Of a DNA stretch of 64,000 bases, positions 1-11,576 are shown piece by piece. The position numbers and the translations under genes were made by a program. The stretch is from Berberis thunbergii. Taxonomy: Eukaryota > Streptophyta > Magnoliopsida > Ranunculales > Berberidaceae. Under the pieces are notes generated by a model. The model did not search any database, was not told where the DNA came from, and worked only from the letters and a program-made list of their open reading frames with translations. Location of the stretch: assembly GCA_003290165.1 (NCBI GenBank), contig QNQO01000686.1, positions 124,001 to 188,000 of the forward strand. Direction: 5' to 3'. Numbering within the stretch: position 1 is the first letter of the stretch; each line of letters starts with the position of its first letter.

Positions 1-10
1 TGTTTTGCAG

Positions 11-1020
11 CTATGTGGCTCCAGAATATGCTAGTACAGGCATGTTGAATGAACGGAGTGATGTATATAGTTTTGGCATTCTTATTATGGAGATAATTTC
101 TGGGAGAAACCCAGTTGATTACAGTCGACCTCCTGGAGAGGTAATTATTTTAGATTCCAGAAATACATTGCTTATAATTCTAATTACATAACAATAAATT
201 AAGGTCTTCAAATCTCAAAATATAAATGAAAATAAAACTGCAAACTGTGCCCGACTGAATATATGGGTGATACAAATGTTTATGCTTGGGATTGTTCTTT
301 TTCCTAATTGAGATTGGTTGCTTTCAGGTTAACCTGGTTGAGTGGCTTAAAACAATGGTTTCTAGCCGAAACTCTGAGGGAGTTTTGGATCCTAAGATTG
401 TTGAAAAACCTTCTTCAAGAGCCCTAAAACGAGCTCTTCTAGTAGCTTTAAAATGCGTGGACCCAGATTCGCAGAAGAGGCCAAAGATGGGACATGTGAT
501 TCACATGCTTGAGGCTGATGATTTCCCATTCCGTGATGTATGTCTACATTCTTGTTCTTTTACTTTTTTGTTTCCAAAGTTGGATTTCATTAACAGAATA
601 TCCATTTCAATACTGAATACGGTGCTATATTCAAATATCTGTCATGCCGTTTCTAGTAAGCCATGACATCGCAATTACATATCCCATTTTAAGAACTTAA
701 ACCAAACTGAAACATGGTAAATAAACACTCAGCCCCAGAACTATGTTGTGTCGGTGAGTACTACTTTTCAAAGAAAACCTTCCAAAAACTTACATACAAT
801 CCTTGGCAATATACACTATTCAGTGTAAACATTACTCTTTACTAGCATGTTCATTTTCTGTATTTCTTTGGATTCATTCTCTTCTATTATGTTCTTCCTT
901 CAGGATCGTCGAGCTGGAAGGGACCCAGGACGTGCAAATCGGGATGGTTCGAGGCCGATTGCTGAATCCGGTGACAGCAGTGGGTATGATAGTGGGTCAC
1001 AGCCCAACAAAACAAGGTGA
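11..1020 (+). CDS. Receptor-like serine/threonine kinase, 3' exons (gene enters from the left)
   Basis: Three exons, 11-140, 328-537 and 904-1020, join in frame through GT-AG introns (tttgcag/gtaatt, ctttcag/gtatgt, ccttcag). The first begins in kinase subdomain VIII with [20 protein letters not shown], so it contains the APE motif and the DxxSFG helix. The second carries the rest of the C-lobe, including [10 protein letters not shown] and the invariant Arg in KRPKM. The third is a short hydrophilic Gly/Ser-rich tail ending at TGA 1018-1020. The [10 protein letters not shown]...[10 protein letters not shown]...MLEADD arrangement matches the At1g01540/At4g01330 group of membrane-anchored plant kinases. 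The ATP-binding lobe and membrane segment lie outside the window. No disruption is seen, so this is the best candidate for a working gene here. Family assignment is from remembered motifs. The substrate is unknown. Confidence 0.88.
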
Positions 1021-2357
1021 TATATAGCAAGATGGGCAATATAAAGAATTAAAACTCAAGTTAAAGGTGAACTTATGACTCTGTCTCCATTTTCTTCCCA
1101 TCCATTACTGGCCATGTAAAATTCACTTTATCTGTATGTTGCTTAAGAATGTGTTGCATTGTAGTTCTTCTCACTGTACCCTGTATATCCTTCAAGTTCG
1201 TGTCATTTTCCCCACAGAGGCTTTTTGTAGCATGAGTGGTTGTTGTAAGCTTTACCTGTAATCCCATTCTTAATTGAAAATTTTCAATAAATTAACTTAT
1301 TCATTGAGTAGAAATTATATTCTGAAATTGCATTCTTCCATTGGATTCTTCAAATTCATTAACTTATTCATTGAATAGAAATTATGTTCTGAATTCCTTA
1401 CCTGATCAGTAATCTGTATCAAGTACAACATGTATTATCATGGAAGTAGATATGTCACATTCCAGAGAGTGAATACAAAAATGAAACTATGATCAGTTTT
1501 TTTAGGTTCAATCAGAGTCCACATAATATTGAAGGAATAAATGCATTCAAAGAAGTTCCTTTTGGCGTAAGACACCCTTTTCTGTCTCCTTGGTAGGGTG
1601 GGTATTTAAGCTATGGTCCCATCCAGTCACATGGGTCCTTAGAGCATTCTTTACAAGATTGGAAATGGTTGGTTGCGAAACAATGAGCTTCATAGCTGGG
1701 TTACACCATAATTTGAGTTCGATGGACCCTTTACACGAGAGAAAAGACACAGAGTGTGCTTTTCACACTAGGCTGTTTTCCTTTGTTCTTTTGTTGATGG
1801 AGTTTACATCATATGGTCCTTTTAATTGTGCTTTTGGATTTTGTGATTATTTAGTTGCTTTCTGGTTTGTACTCTTTAGAGTTGATTAATATGTGAAAAT
1901 GACTTCTTGTCGGCATCTGACATATTGTGTTTGCTGATAATTGTTTGCGTTCTCTTGCCATTGTTTCGCATTCACCTGGTTTTTTTTTGTTTTTTTATTT
2001 ATTAGAAAGCTAGCAGGGGTTTTGAGGATCTCCAAACCTTATATTAATAAAACATGAAGCTCGTTTCATCATCAATAGAAACATAAAATTATTTCAAAAC
2101 CTCAACAAAGAACCAATTAATTCTAGTTCAACGGTCTTCAAGTTGGGGAGTAATCTTGTAAAGTGGTATGCAACAGAGTTGCTTGGAGGAGTAATCTTGT
2201 TATGTTAGGCAATGCCCTCTTTTACACTTATACTTGCTACAAAGTCCACCCTCTTCAACAGCAAACAACCATGGGCTTGAGTCTTTGAAAAATACATACA
2301 ATTTTCATTTGTACACTGATGGATGAGTCCTATAGAAAAATGAATCACACTGTTTCT
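1021..2357. other. Kinase 3' UTR, then intergenic DNA without a recognisable gene
   Basis: An AATAAA at about 1287-1292 is a plausible polyadenylation signal for the kinase gene. After it the sequence is AT-rich with only short chance reading frames. The longest, about 100 codons at 1590-1889, has no recognisable domain. I see no tRNA, repeat array or retroelement motif before the PLC-like pseudogene begins near 2358. Confidence 0.5.
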
Positions 2358-2972
2358 TTAGATTTGCTTACATGATTGAATTAAAAGAACAATAAAAGAA
2401 TTGAAACCCAACTGAGCAAGCACCAATGAAACCATACTCCCTTGAAGAGAAGTACCACTGGAAATGGAAGTTGATGGAGCTGGGCTACCGCAATTTCCTA
2501 GCGACGTGTTTGCCTGCATATTTACCATAACGGCTATTAGTCAAAATGAAGTAGTTGTCAGGACTTCTACTGTATGAATTCGTACTAAGATTTTGAGCTT
2601 TATAAGCAATAATGAACATAGGGCGCAATAGGCAATGTTGTTACACCCGCAAACCAAATGATCATTTGCCATGTCCACAGCTTCTCTGGAATATCTAAAT
2701 ATTCACAAGTTTCAGAATTCACTAATTTTAAAATGCTTACACAGTTATTGTGATTATGAGGCCGATTACCTTTCAAAAATCAACTGCAATGAAGTTAGTC
2801 CATCATTACCCGCCGCTGTATAACATGTATTCACCATATTAATAAATGGATCTGAGTTATCTTTGCAAGATTCTGCTATATCTGCTAAAGTCGGGAAATG
2901 GTTCACGACAACAAGCGATATTGATTTTGTATTGCAGTTGACTCTCCACGGTTAGAGCAAGAACTTGCTTTC

Positions 2973-3217
2973 TGAAGAGAAGGTCAAGGTTCAGTTAGGA
3001 TTTGAATTTTGTTTGAATAAGCCCTAGTCTTTAGGGTATTTGTTTCTTGTATTTGATTTCTCAGTCTGTTGCTTAGATCACGTTGGTTAGTTGCTAACAT
3101 GAACTAGTTTTTCTCCTTTCTGTTAAAGGTTGTAAAGGCTATTTAAAGCCTAAGTTCGTTCAATAAAATAAATCATCTTTCCCAGATATAGTTGAGTATT
3201 GCTTTTGATTCTTAACA
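2973..3217 (+). repeat. 5' LTR of the deleted Copia element
   Basis: Starts TGAAGAGAAGG and ends ATTCTTAACA, with the primer site immediately after. It pairs base for base with 3701-3945 without length difference. Confidence 0.93.
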
Positions 3218-3700
3218 TTATGGTATCAGAGCTCCCACTGGGCCTATTAAAATCAAAGCAGCTTTGCTTGGTCTGGAGCTATTGCTTGGTCCTCAAGGAA
3301 GCAGCCTATAGTCACACTCTCGACGACTGAAGCGGAGTTTGTAGCAGTAGCAGGTTGTGCTAGCCAAGCTGTATGGATGAGGAGAATACTTGAAAACTGG
3401 ATCTGGAACAAAGTAAGTGCACCACTATTCTTTGTGATAATAGTTCCACGATTAAGCTTTCAAAAAATCTTGTGTTGCATGGTCGGAGCAAGCATATTGA
3501 TGTGCAGTTCCATTTTCTTTGTGATCTCACTCGAGAGGGAGTTGTCGAGTTGGTCTATTGTGGAACACAATATCATCTGGCAGATGTGATGACAAAGCCA
3601 CTTACCTTAGATACAATTCAGACTTTTCGGGGTCAGTTGGGAGTTTGTCAAGTTCCTAAGTTAAACTAGTTGCAGCTGGGAACTAGTTTAAGGGAGGGAA

Positions 3701-3945
3701 TGAAGAAAAAGTCAAGGTTCAGTTAGGATTTGAATTATGTTTGAATAAGCCCTAGTCTTTAGGGTACTTGTTTCTTGTATTTGATTTCTCAGTCAGTTGC
3801 TTAGATCATGTTGGTTAGTTGCTAACATGAACTAGTTTTTCTCCTTTCTGTTAAAGGTTGTAAAGGCTATTTAAAGCCTAAGTTCGTTCAATAAAATAAA
3901 TCATCTTTCCCAGATATAGTTGAGTATTGCTTTTGATTCTTAACA
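3701..3945 (+). repeat. 3' LTR of the deleted Copia element
   Basis: Same 245-bp length as the left copy, preceded by a polypurine tract and followed by the CTTTC target duplicate. Confidence 0.93.
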
Positions 3946-4503
3946 CTTTCATTCCACCATTACCATCTGCACTTTCAACATATCGTCAAACCTACCAGTT
4001 TCATAAGAATATTAAAATAAAATAAAAAAATTTACATTGGTTCTCCACATTGTTGGACTATTGGTAAGCAATTCCTTCGGTAGCTAATTTAGAAGTGAAG
4101 ACCACTAAACGTTGGTTGTTTTGGGCCATATCGTAAACAGTGGGTCAATTTCCACCATTTTTAGGCATTCGAGAGACTGGAAACCAGTATTTTCTAAGCC
4201 CAGCTACATCGAAGAGCTTAGTGAGGTCCATCGAAGCCTTAACATAGTCGTCAATGAAAATGCTCACTATCTTAGTTTGTTTCGCCTCCAAAAACACTTG
4301 TAACACATTTATAGCAGGTTGCAAAAATTAATCTAATAAAATAAGTAATACTCTAAGTAACCACGCGAAAAAATTAAGATGGACTCATCGATGAAGGAGG
4401 ATACAAACACGGTGAAGTTGTAACAGTTGCCACCATAGGAGTGACACAGCCATATATCGTTCTCAAAGTCGTACATATCCAGCATGAAGCCTCTAACACC
4501 ATT

Positions 4504-4777
4504 CTGCATGCCCACACAACAATATCAAAATCTATAGTGTAATTTGTATTCACATTTGGTCATAAGGCCTATAGTTAATCAGTAGTAATATGAGATATAT
4601 ACATCTAATGATCTAACGATTGATAGCTCATCGTAACGAAACAAATGACATCGAAGAAGAAAATGATATTAATTCAATCTCGATACAGATCTACGGTGTC
4701 TAATTTGCACCAGGCATAAGCCCGGTGCACTTAGAAAAAGCCCCAAATAAAGTCACTTGTATTGTGTTTTATGAACA
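4504..4777. other. Likely intron or 5' remnant of the PLC-like pseudogene
   Basis: AT-rich noncoding DNA between the first recognisable PLC exon and the Copia-1 insertion. On the minus strand it ends in a good splice acceptor (gcatgcag) at 4505-4504, so at least part of it behaves as intron. No further PLC exon is visible here or just beyond Copia-1. Confidence 0.4.
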
Positions 4778-4782
4778 AGAAA

Positions 4783-5233
4783 TGTTGTTTCTTACACCAA
4801 AACTTAAGACTCTAGTTGATTCAATGGAAACAAGAAGAATAGAAACATACATCGATCCATAGCGTTTTCCCCTTTGATTGTGATTGGATTTTAGATCTTC
4901 CGATTGATTCAAGCGTGTCCAAAGTTCTCTGTTGAGAGGATACAAAATACAAAATATAAATGCCAAAGGTTATTTCTTTTTCACGCATACGCTCAATCGG
5001 GGACCCATCCTATTTATAATGCCCATAAGTCATAACCCTTCAACTTACGGGCTGTGAATTTTCAATTTTGCCCCTCATTGAATTAGAAATTACATCCTTA
5101 TTTACACCATGTTATTTATTAATACATTATAGTCCAACACCCCTATTAGATCACATATTAGATGGACTACACTTCAGATAGCAATACACATTATATTACA
5201 TATATGTGCCCATATTATTAGATTTGTCCAACA
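4783..5233 (-). repeat. Copia-1 3' LTR
   Basis: 451 bp, TGTTG...CCAACA, followed on the plus strand by the complement of the polypurine tract (ATCTCCCACTT). It retains a segment near 4860-4900 that is missing from the other LTR. Confidence 0.9.
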
Positions 5234-5626
5234 ATCTCCCACTTGGGCCATATATGTTACCTTTAATGTGTATAACCTTAGGAGCTCAAAACTTGCTATC
5301 ACAAGTAAAGGTATTCCGAAACAATCTCGTCCATTAACTATACTAATATAGGATTAAAGCGATTTGCGACACATGTAGCGTATCGAAATCCATAAATAGT
5401 CACATATACCAATATAATCAAATGACATAGATCAAACATGAATGTAGAGCATGGAAATTACATGTGATGTGATCCAAACATGTCTATTTTCAACCGGACC
5501 AACTTTAATCTTTAATGAGATCAAACATATAATAAACAGACAATTGACTGAAGACTTTATTTCTGCAGAAAATACTAAATTACACCAATGTGTCCAAAAA
5601 TTCATCATAGAACAACAAAACTCCCA

Positions 5627-8600
5627 CTAAACCATGATATCCTCATGTGACATACCACCCATATGAGCGGTGCGCTCATGAAAGACCCTGGGTGGTAATC
5701 CCTTAGTAAGCGAATTCGCAATCATGGAGTTTGTCCCAATATGCTCTATGAAAATCTGTTTATTCTCTACCCTCTCCTTCACAACCAGGAACTTTATGTC
5801 AATATGATTTGACCTAGACGAGCTCCTGTTGTTGTTGGCATATAAAACTGCTGACTTATTGTCACAATATAACTTTAGTGGTCTTTCTATGTCATTCAAA
5901 ATGCGCAGTCCAGTGACAAAGTAACGCAGCCATAATCTGTGGTTGGAGGCCTCAAAACACGCCACATATTCTGCTTCCATGGTGGAAGAAGCTATGAGTG
6001 TCTGTTTAGCACTTCTCCAAGAAATAGCTCATCCAGCTAACAGATAAATGTAGCCTGATGTAGATTTTCTACTATCTTGGCATCCAGCAAAATCAGAATC
6101 AGCATACCCTATGATCTCCAACTGATCTGATCTCCTGTATGTGAGCATGTAATCCTTAGTTCTATGTAAATATCTCATAACCCGTTTAGCTGTTTTTCAG
6201 TGCATCATCCCAGGGTTATCCAAATATCTGCCAAGCATTCCAACAATGAATTCTATGTTTGGACGTGTACATACCTGAGCATACATAAGACTCCCAACAG
6301 CGGATGCATAGGGGATCTTTTGCATCTCTACAACTTCAAGTTTATTTCGAGGACACTGTTTAAGACTGAATTTGTCTCCTTTAGATATAGGGGTATCTCC
6401 TGGTTTATAATCTTGCATGCCAAACCTTTTAAGCACTTTTTCTATATAGTCCTTTTGTGATAATCCCTAAGACAAAAAAAGCTTCACCAAGATCTTTCAT
6501 TTCAAATTTCTTTGATAGAAATCTCTTAGTTTCGTGCAACATATCTATATTATTAGTGGCAAACAATATGCCATCAACATACAAAACCAAGAAGATATGT
6601 TTACTCCCACTGAACTTATGATACACACAGTTATCAACAACATTCGTCTCAAAACCAAACGAGACAATTACTTGATGAAATTTGTAGTACCATTGAAGGG
6701 AAGCTTGCTTGAGCCCATAGATTGATTTCTTTAGTCTGCAAACCATATTCTTTGGGTCTCCAGACACAAAGTTTTCTGGTTGCACCATATAAATTGTTTC
6801 ATCAATGTCGCCATTGAGAAACGTTGTTTTAACATCCATCTGATGCAACTTAAAGTTAAAATGTGTAACAAGAGCCATGATTGTCCTAAATGAGTCTTTC
6901 TTTGACACCGGAGAGAAAGTCTCTTTATAGTCGATGTCTTCCTTTTGAGTGAAGCCTTTAGCTACAAGATGAGCTTTATATCTTTCCACATTACCTTTTG
7001 AGTCGTTCTTGGTTTTGAATATCCATTTACAACCAATAGGCTTTGTATTTTCAGGTAATGGGACAAGATCCCAAACTTGATTGTCTTGCATAGACTTGTA
7101 CTTCTCATTCATAGCATCTATCCACTTTTGAGAGTTAGAATCCTGCATGGCTTGATGGAAGTTGATTGGATAATTTTCCACCAATCCATCATTTTCCTCA
7201 TGTTCTTCGAGAAAGACCATATAATCATCCGGGATAGCTCTTCTTTTTTCTCTCGTGGACCTCCTTAATGGCATTTGATCTTGAGGTTGTTGAGTTTGTT
7301 CTTCTGGAATATTTACTTCAATTGGAGCAGGGAATAGTTCAACATTGTCCTGTTGAGGTTCCAGATCTGTTTATTGATCAATGACAGGTATTGGAACATG
7401 TACATTGTCAACAACAGTAGTAGGAGTCGAAATTGATTCCTCCTCAAAGACAATGTCTCTTACCTTATTTCTCCCCCCAAACTCGACATCCTCAAAAAAC
7501 GTTTTTGTCCCCGTTTCAAAAATGGACTTAATAGTGGGATTATAGAACTTGTAGCCCCTTGATCGCTCAGATTAGCCAATGAAGTAGCTGCTCACTGTTT
7601 TGGAGTCCAATTTCTTTTCATTCGGCCGATAAGGTCTTGCTTCAGCTGGACATCCCCAAATGTGAAAATGCTTTAGACTAGGTCTTCTGCCTGTCCAAAG
7701 TTCATAAGGTGTTTTGGCAGCTGCTTTAGTTGGTACTCTATTAAGGATGTAAGCTGCAGTCTTTAGTGCTTCTCCCCAGAGTGATTCAGGTAAGGTAGAA
7801 TGACTGATCATACTCCTTACCATGTCCTTAAGAGTTCGGTTTTATCTTTCAGCTACACCATTCATGCTAGGTGATCCCGACATGGTGTACTGTGGGACGA
7901 TTCCACATTCCTCTAGGAATTTAGCAAATGGTCCTGGACGTTGTTCACTGGAACCGTTATATCTGCCGTAATACTCACCACCACGGTCAGACCTAACACT
8001 TTTAATTCGTTTGTTGAGTTGGTTCTCAACCTCAGCTTTGAAAGCTTTGAACATGTCTAGTGACTCAGATTTCTCATGAATGAGATAAAGGTACCCATTG
8101 CGTGAGTAATCGTCTATAAATGATATAAAATATTGTTGACCATTCCAAGAAGCCGAAGGGAATGGTCTACAAATATCTGTGTGGATCAATTCTAAGATGT
8201 CTAAAGTTCTGTTTGCATCCAATCTCTTTTGTGTGGTCTGTTTTCCCTTGATGCACTCAATACAGACATCAAAGTCTGAAAAATCAAGAGAATCTATTAT
8301 GCCATCTGACACAAGTCTCTCCATTCTTGTTTTCGAGATATGTCATAAACGTTTGTGCCACAGTTTTTGATGAATTTCCTTCATTTAGCTTACGCTTAGT
8401 ACCACGTGATTCCACATGCAAGGTTTCATTATATGAGGCAATAGTGTCAAGAAGATATAGGTTATCAAATGTGCTTAATGAACCAGTACCAATAATATTG
8501 GAATTTAATGAAAGACTAAATTGATTATTTCCAAATGAACAATAATATCCAAATTTGTCCAACAAGGAAATAGAAACCAAATTTCGTCTAAATGACGGTA

Positions 8601-9645
8601 CTACAAAAGTGTCTTTCAGTTCCAAATAACAATCAGTTCCTAAGAGTAACCTAAAGTTTCCTATTGCTTCCACTTCTACCGATTTTTCATCGCCCACGAA
8701 GATGCGTCTTTTAGCATCATTTGACTTTCGGTAGCTCAGACAACCCTGCATAGAAACACTAATGTGAGTAGTAGCATCGAAATCTAACCACCAAGTGTTT
8801 CTAGGTACTGAAGCTAAGTTAACCTCAGAACAGACCAAAGCAAGAAACATACCATTTTTAGCACGCCAAGTGTGATACTTGGTACATTCCTTCTTTACAT
8901 GTCCAGGTTTCTTACAAAAGAAACAACCCTCATTGCCTTTTTGTTTCTTTTGTACTTGACCCTTAGTAGCTTCATTCTCCTTCTTTCGTTTTGTGCCCTT
9001 ATCTTTAGAGGTGCTTGAAAAATGAGCACTTTCCGTTCTGTCTTGCTTCAATCTGTCTTCCTCTTGCACACTGTATGAAATGAGCTCATTAAGAGTCCAT
9101 TTCTCCTTCTGACAGTTGTAACTGGCCTTAAACTTACTGTACTGTGGAGGAAGTGATATTAAAACTAGATGCACGAGTAAGTCCTCAGACAACTCAAGCT
9201 TCAGTGCTTTAAGTTTTGAAGCAGGATGAGACATCTCCATGATGTACTCTCTAATGTTCCCTTTGCCTTTGTACTTCAATGAAATCAAGCTAGCTAAAAG
9301 CGTGCTTGTTTCAGCCTTATCGTTTTTAGCAAAGCGCTTTTCAAGTTCAGTAAGGAACTCACTGGCATTAATCACCCCTGCAGATATTGCACCCCTAAAG
9401 GCTTCTGGAATACCTTGCTTGATGAGCATGAAACTCATGCGATTGGAGCGTTCCCACTTCTCAAAGTATTTCCTGGCATCGGGAGTACTTGCATCTGTAA
9501 GAGGAGCGAGTTGCTCAATCCTTAAGGCAAGGTCCAGATCCATACATCCAAGAACGATTAACACGTTCTCTTTCTAATCCTTGAAGTTTGTCCCATTAAG
9601 CATGAGAATATTATTTACACCAGCAAATATACTAGTAGTAGACAT
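5627..9645 (-). pseudogene. Copia-1 gag-pol, interrupted
   Basis: Probable start ATG at 9645 (MSTTSIFAGVNN). A TAG replaces the expected Trp codon 24 codons in (NFKD*KENV). Gag with a CCHC knuckle (CFFCKKPGHVKKEC, near 8930-8880), protease and pre-integrase follow down to 8284. Integrase lies in 8324-7572, split by a stop after NGVAER. RT is in 7274-6197, and RNase H (MEAEYVACFEASNHRLWLRY) is in 5980-5627. Key sites are damaged: the protease motif reads LDFDATTHI where the family has DSGATTHI, and the RT core reads YVDG instead of YVDD. At least four open segments in two or more frames cover the region. This was a polyprotein for retrotransposition and is not functional now. Confidence 0.9.
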
Positions 9646-10968
9646 AGTAGCTGTACAGAGAATAAATTACATAAATAACATATTCACATCATTATTCAAT
9701 TGCATAAACTTTTAAATTCATACAATAGGTAAATAAAAAACCCATATTAAGATACCTAGCACATCATTGTTATTTAGTCTTTGGACAGAAATATCAATCT
9801 GTAAGTGGTACTCTTCGTACACAACGAAACCGGCCTAATATTATGCTTTTCTTTGGACTGACATAATAAAAGCATGATATAGTAAACTTTATCACATATT
9901 TAAGACTAGGGATTATCCGGTCAAAACAATCTTCCTTTGGGCCGATTGTTTCACATGGATGTAGCATGCTCACTTATTTAAAATCAACCAATTTTCTTAA
10001 CAGTGGTTGCTTTGGCAACCTATTAGTTAAATTGTGAAAATTTTAAATAAGGAACACAATAGTGATACATGAAACCAAAATTATAAACTATGTATAAATT
10101 TGGAGTATGAACTGAATACAAATTAAAATTAAATTAAATGTAGCCAAACATTAAATAGGTTCCAATAATTTAAAACAATATTACCAACAACAACAGACCC
10201 AATAGTCAAAGTAAAATTTACTAACAGGCCCAATTATTACCAACAGTAACAGGCCCAACCAACAGCAACAGGGCCAAGAGTGAACACTCGTCAGGCCCAA
10301 CAGTGAACAGTCACCAGGCCCAACAGGTGAACAGTCACCAGGCCCGTCCAACAGTGAACAGTCACCAGTCGACGGTGAACAGTCACGGTCAACGGTGAAC
10401 AGTAAATCGATTTTTTTTTAAATTTCACTGTACACTGAATTTTGTTTGCAATATAATCACTATATTGTATAATCGCTGAATTATTGTAACATTGTAACAG
10501 TATAATTAGAAATCACATAATCACTATTTCAATATAATCACTATATTGTATAATCACTTAATTACTGTAACATTGTAACAGTATCATTAGGAATCACTTT
10601 AGTCACAATATGATATTCTGTTGTAGTTTGTTGGCCCAACAGAATATCATCACATGATCCTTGTATTATCAACATAATATCATCACATAATATCAACATG
10701 CATATCACTATTCATTAACACTGTTCACCGTAAAAGTGAATATCAACATGCATATCAATAACATTGTTCATCGTAACACTGTTCAACATGCATATCAACA
10801 GAATATCAGTTCACTGTTCATGAATCAATAACACTGTTCACTGTAACAGTGAAATTTCGGTTAACTGTTCATTAATCAATAATGAACTTGTTGTTTTATG
10901 AAAATAAGGAAAACGTTTTCTTTTTTATCGTTTCACAAGGAATCAACAGGAGACGCTCTGATACCAAT
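9646..10968 (-). other. Copia-1 untranslated leader with GTGAACAGT-type repeats
   Basis: No coding. 10190-10400 holds a run of imperfect copies of a GGCCCAACAGTGAACAGTCACCA-like unit. 10440-10620 has a duplicated block containing TCACTATATTGTATAATCACT. 10690-10880 has CTGTTCACTGTAACAGTGAA-like copies in both orientations. Such repeats between primer site and gag are typical of plant LTR elements, and hairpins are possible. Confidence 0.6.
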
Positions 10969-11363
10969 TGTTGTTTCTTACACCAAAACTTAAGACTCTA
11001 GTTGATTCAATGGAAACAAGAAGAATAGAAACATACCTCGATCCATAGCGCTTTGATTCAAGCGTGTCCAAAGTTCTCTGTTGAGAGGATACAGAATAAA
11101 AATGCCAAAGGTTATTTCTTTTTCACACATACGCTCAATCGGGGACCCATCCTATTTATAATGCTCATAAGTCATAACCCTTAAACTTACGGGCTGTGAA
11201 TTTCCAATTCTGCCCCTCATTGAATTAGAAATTACATCATTATTTACACCATGTTATTTATTAATACCTTATAGTCCAACACCCCTATTAGATAGACTAC
11301 ACTTCAGATAGCAATACACATTATATTACATATGTGTGCCCATATTATTGGATTTGTCCAACA
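10969..11363 (-). repeat. Copia-1 5' LTR, with internal deletions
   Basis: 395 bp, same ends as 4783-5233. It lacks the stretch between two TTTGATT/GATTGATT motifs and a shorter piece near CCTATTAGAT. Both losses are consistent with short-repeat-mediated deletion. Confidence 0.9.
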
Positions 11364-11576
11364 AGAAAATCCAAAAGTTGAAAATATGACAAGGGATTGT
11401 TGTACTAAAGATGTAACCACCATCATACACTGTGAAGACCCAAACGTTTGGATTTCTTCTCCTTTTTCTAGGTTACATGACATTGATAAGGGCGCATTTT
11501 AAGAGATAACCACCAAAAATGTCTAATAGGATGCATAAGTTCTAAAATGAATGGGAAATTCTACCCAGCCTTGGTT

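Larger units (their letters stand above)
2973..3945 (+). mobile_element. Internally deleted Copia LTR retrotransposon with intact ends
   Basis: Two 245-bp direct LTRs (2973-3217 and 3701-3945) start TGAAGA and end TTAACA. They differ at 6 positions by my count, about 97.6% identity. The flanking 5-bp target duplication CTTTC (2968-2972 and 3946-3950) is perfect. A tRNA-Met-type primer site TGGTATCAGAGC follows the left LTR at 3220-3231, and a purine tract AAGGGAGGGAA precedes the right one. Only 483 bp lie between the LTRs, coding for the C-terminal Copia RNase H (LSTTEAEFVAVAGCASQAVW, then HGRSKHIDVQFHFLCDL). Gag, protease, integrase and reverse transcriptase are absent, so mobility would depend on a relative. 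The target is an exon of the PLC-like pseudogene. Confidence 0.93.
2358..4503 (-). pseudogene. PI-PLC X-domain protein (GPI-anchored, At5g67130 type), split and decayed
   Basis: Exons run from high to low coordinates. 4503-4405 has NGVRGFMLDMYDFENDIWLC. 4318-4036 has VSIFIDDYVKA and YWFPVSRMPKNGG. 3966-3946 resumes at 2972-2770 with SCKDNSDPF and VNTCYTAAG. About 2685-2616 has EAVDMANDHLVCGC. 2513-2358 is a Ser/Gly-rich stretch plus a hydrophobic tail, as expected of a GPI signal. The family is PLC-like phosphodiesterases with a single X domain. Damage is clear: the splice acceptor before 4318 reads GCAA instead of GCAG, two Trp codons in exon 2 became TGA and TAG (after MPKNGGN and after EGIAYQ), and a frameshift precedes the NTKSISLVVV segment. 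A small Copia element (2973-3945) sits inside the third of these exons. The N-terminal exons are not found. Called a pseudogene with good confidence. Confidence 0.82.
4783..11363 (-). mobile_element. Copia-1: full-length, decayed Ty1/Copia retrotransposon
   Basis: LTRs at 4783-5233 and 10969-11363 both begin TGTTGTTTCTTACACC and end GGATTTGTCCAACA. The target duplication AGAAA (4778-4782 and 11364-11368) is perfect. On the minus strand the tRNA-Met primer site TTGGTATCAGAGC abuts the right (5') LTR, and a purine tract AAGTGGGAGAT abuts the left (3') LTR, which fixes the orientation. Coding order is gag, protease, integrase, RT, RNase H, as in Copia. A leader of about 1.3 kb separates the 5' LTR from gag. 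The LTR lengths differ (451 versus 395 bp) because the right copy has lost two short segments. Stops in gag and pol make the copy non-autonomous today. Confidence 0.93.

Noticed and set aside
1590..1889. 99-codon ORF downstream of the kinase gene
   Set aside because: No domain, no plausible promoter or splice structure, and an equally long antisense frame. Treated as chance.
2973..3945. Two unrelated solo LTRs
   Set aside because: The shared CTTTC duplicates, primer site, polypurine tract and RNase H between them show one element.
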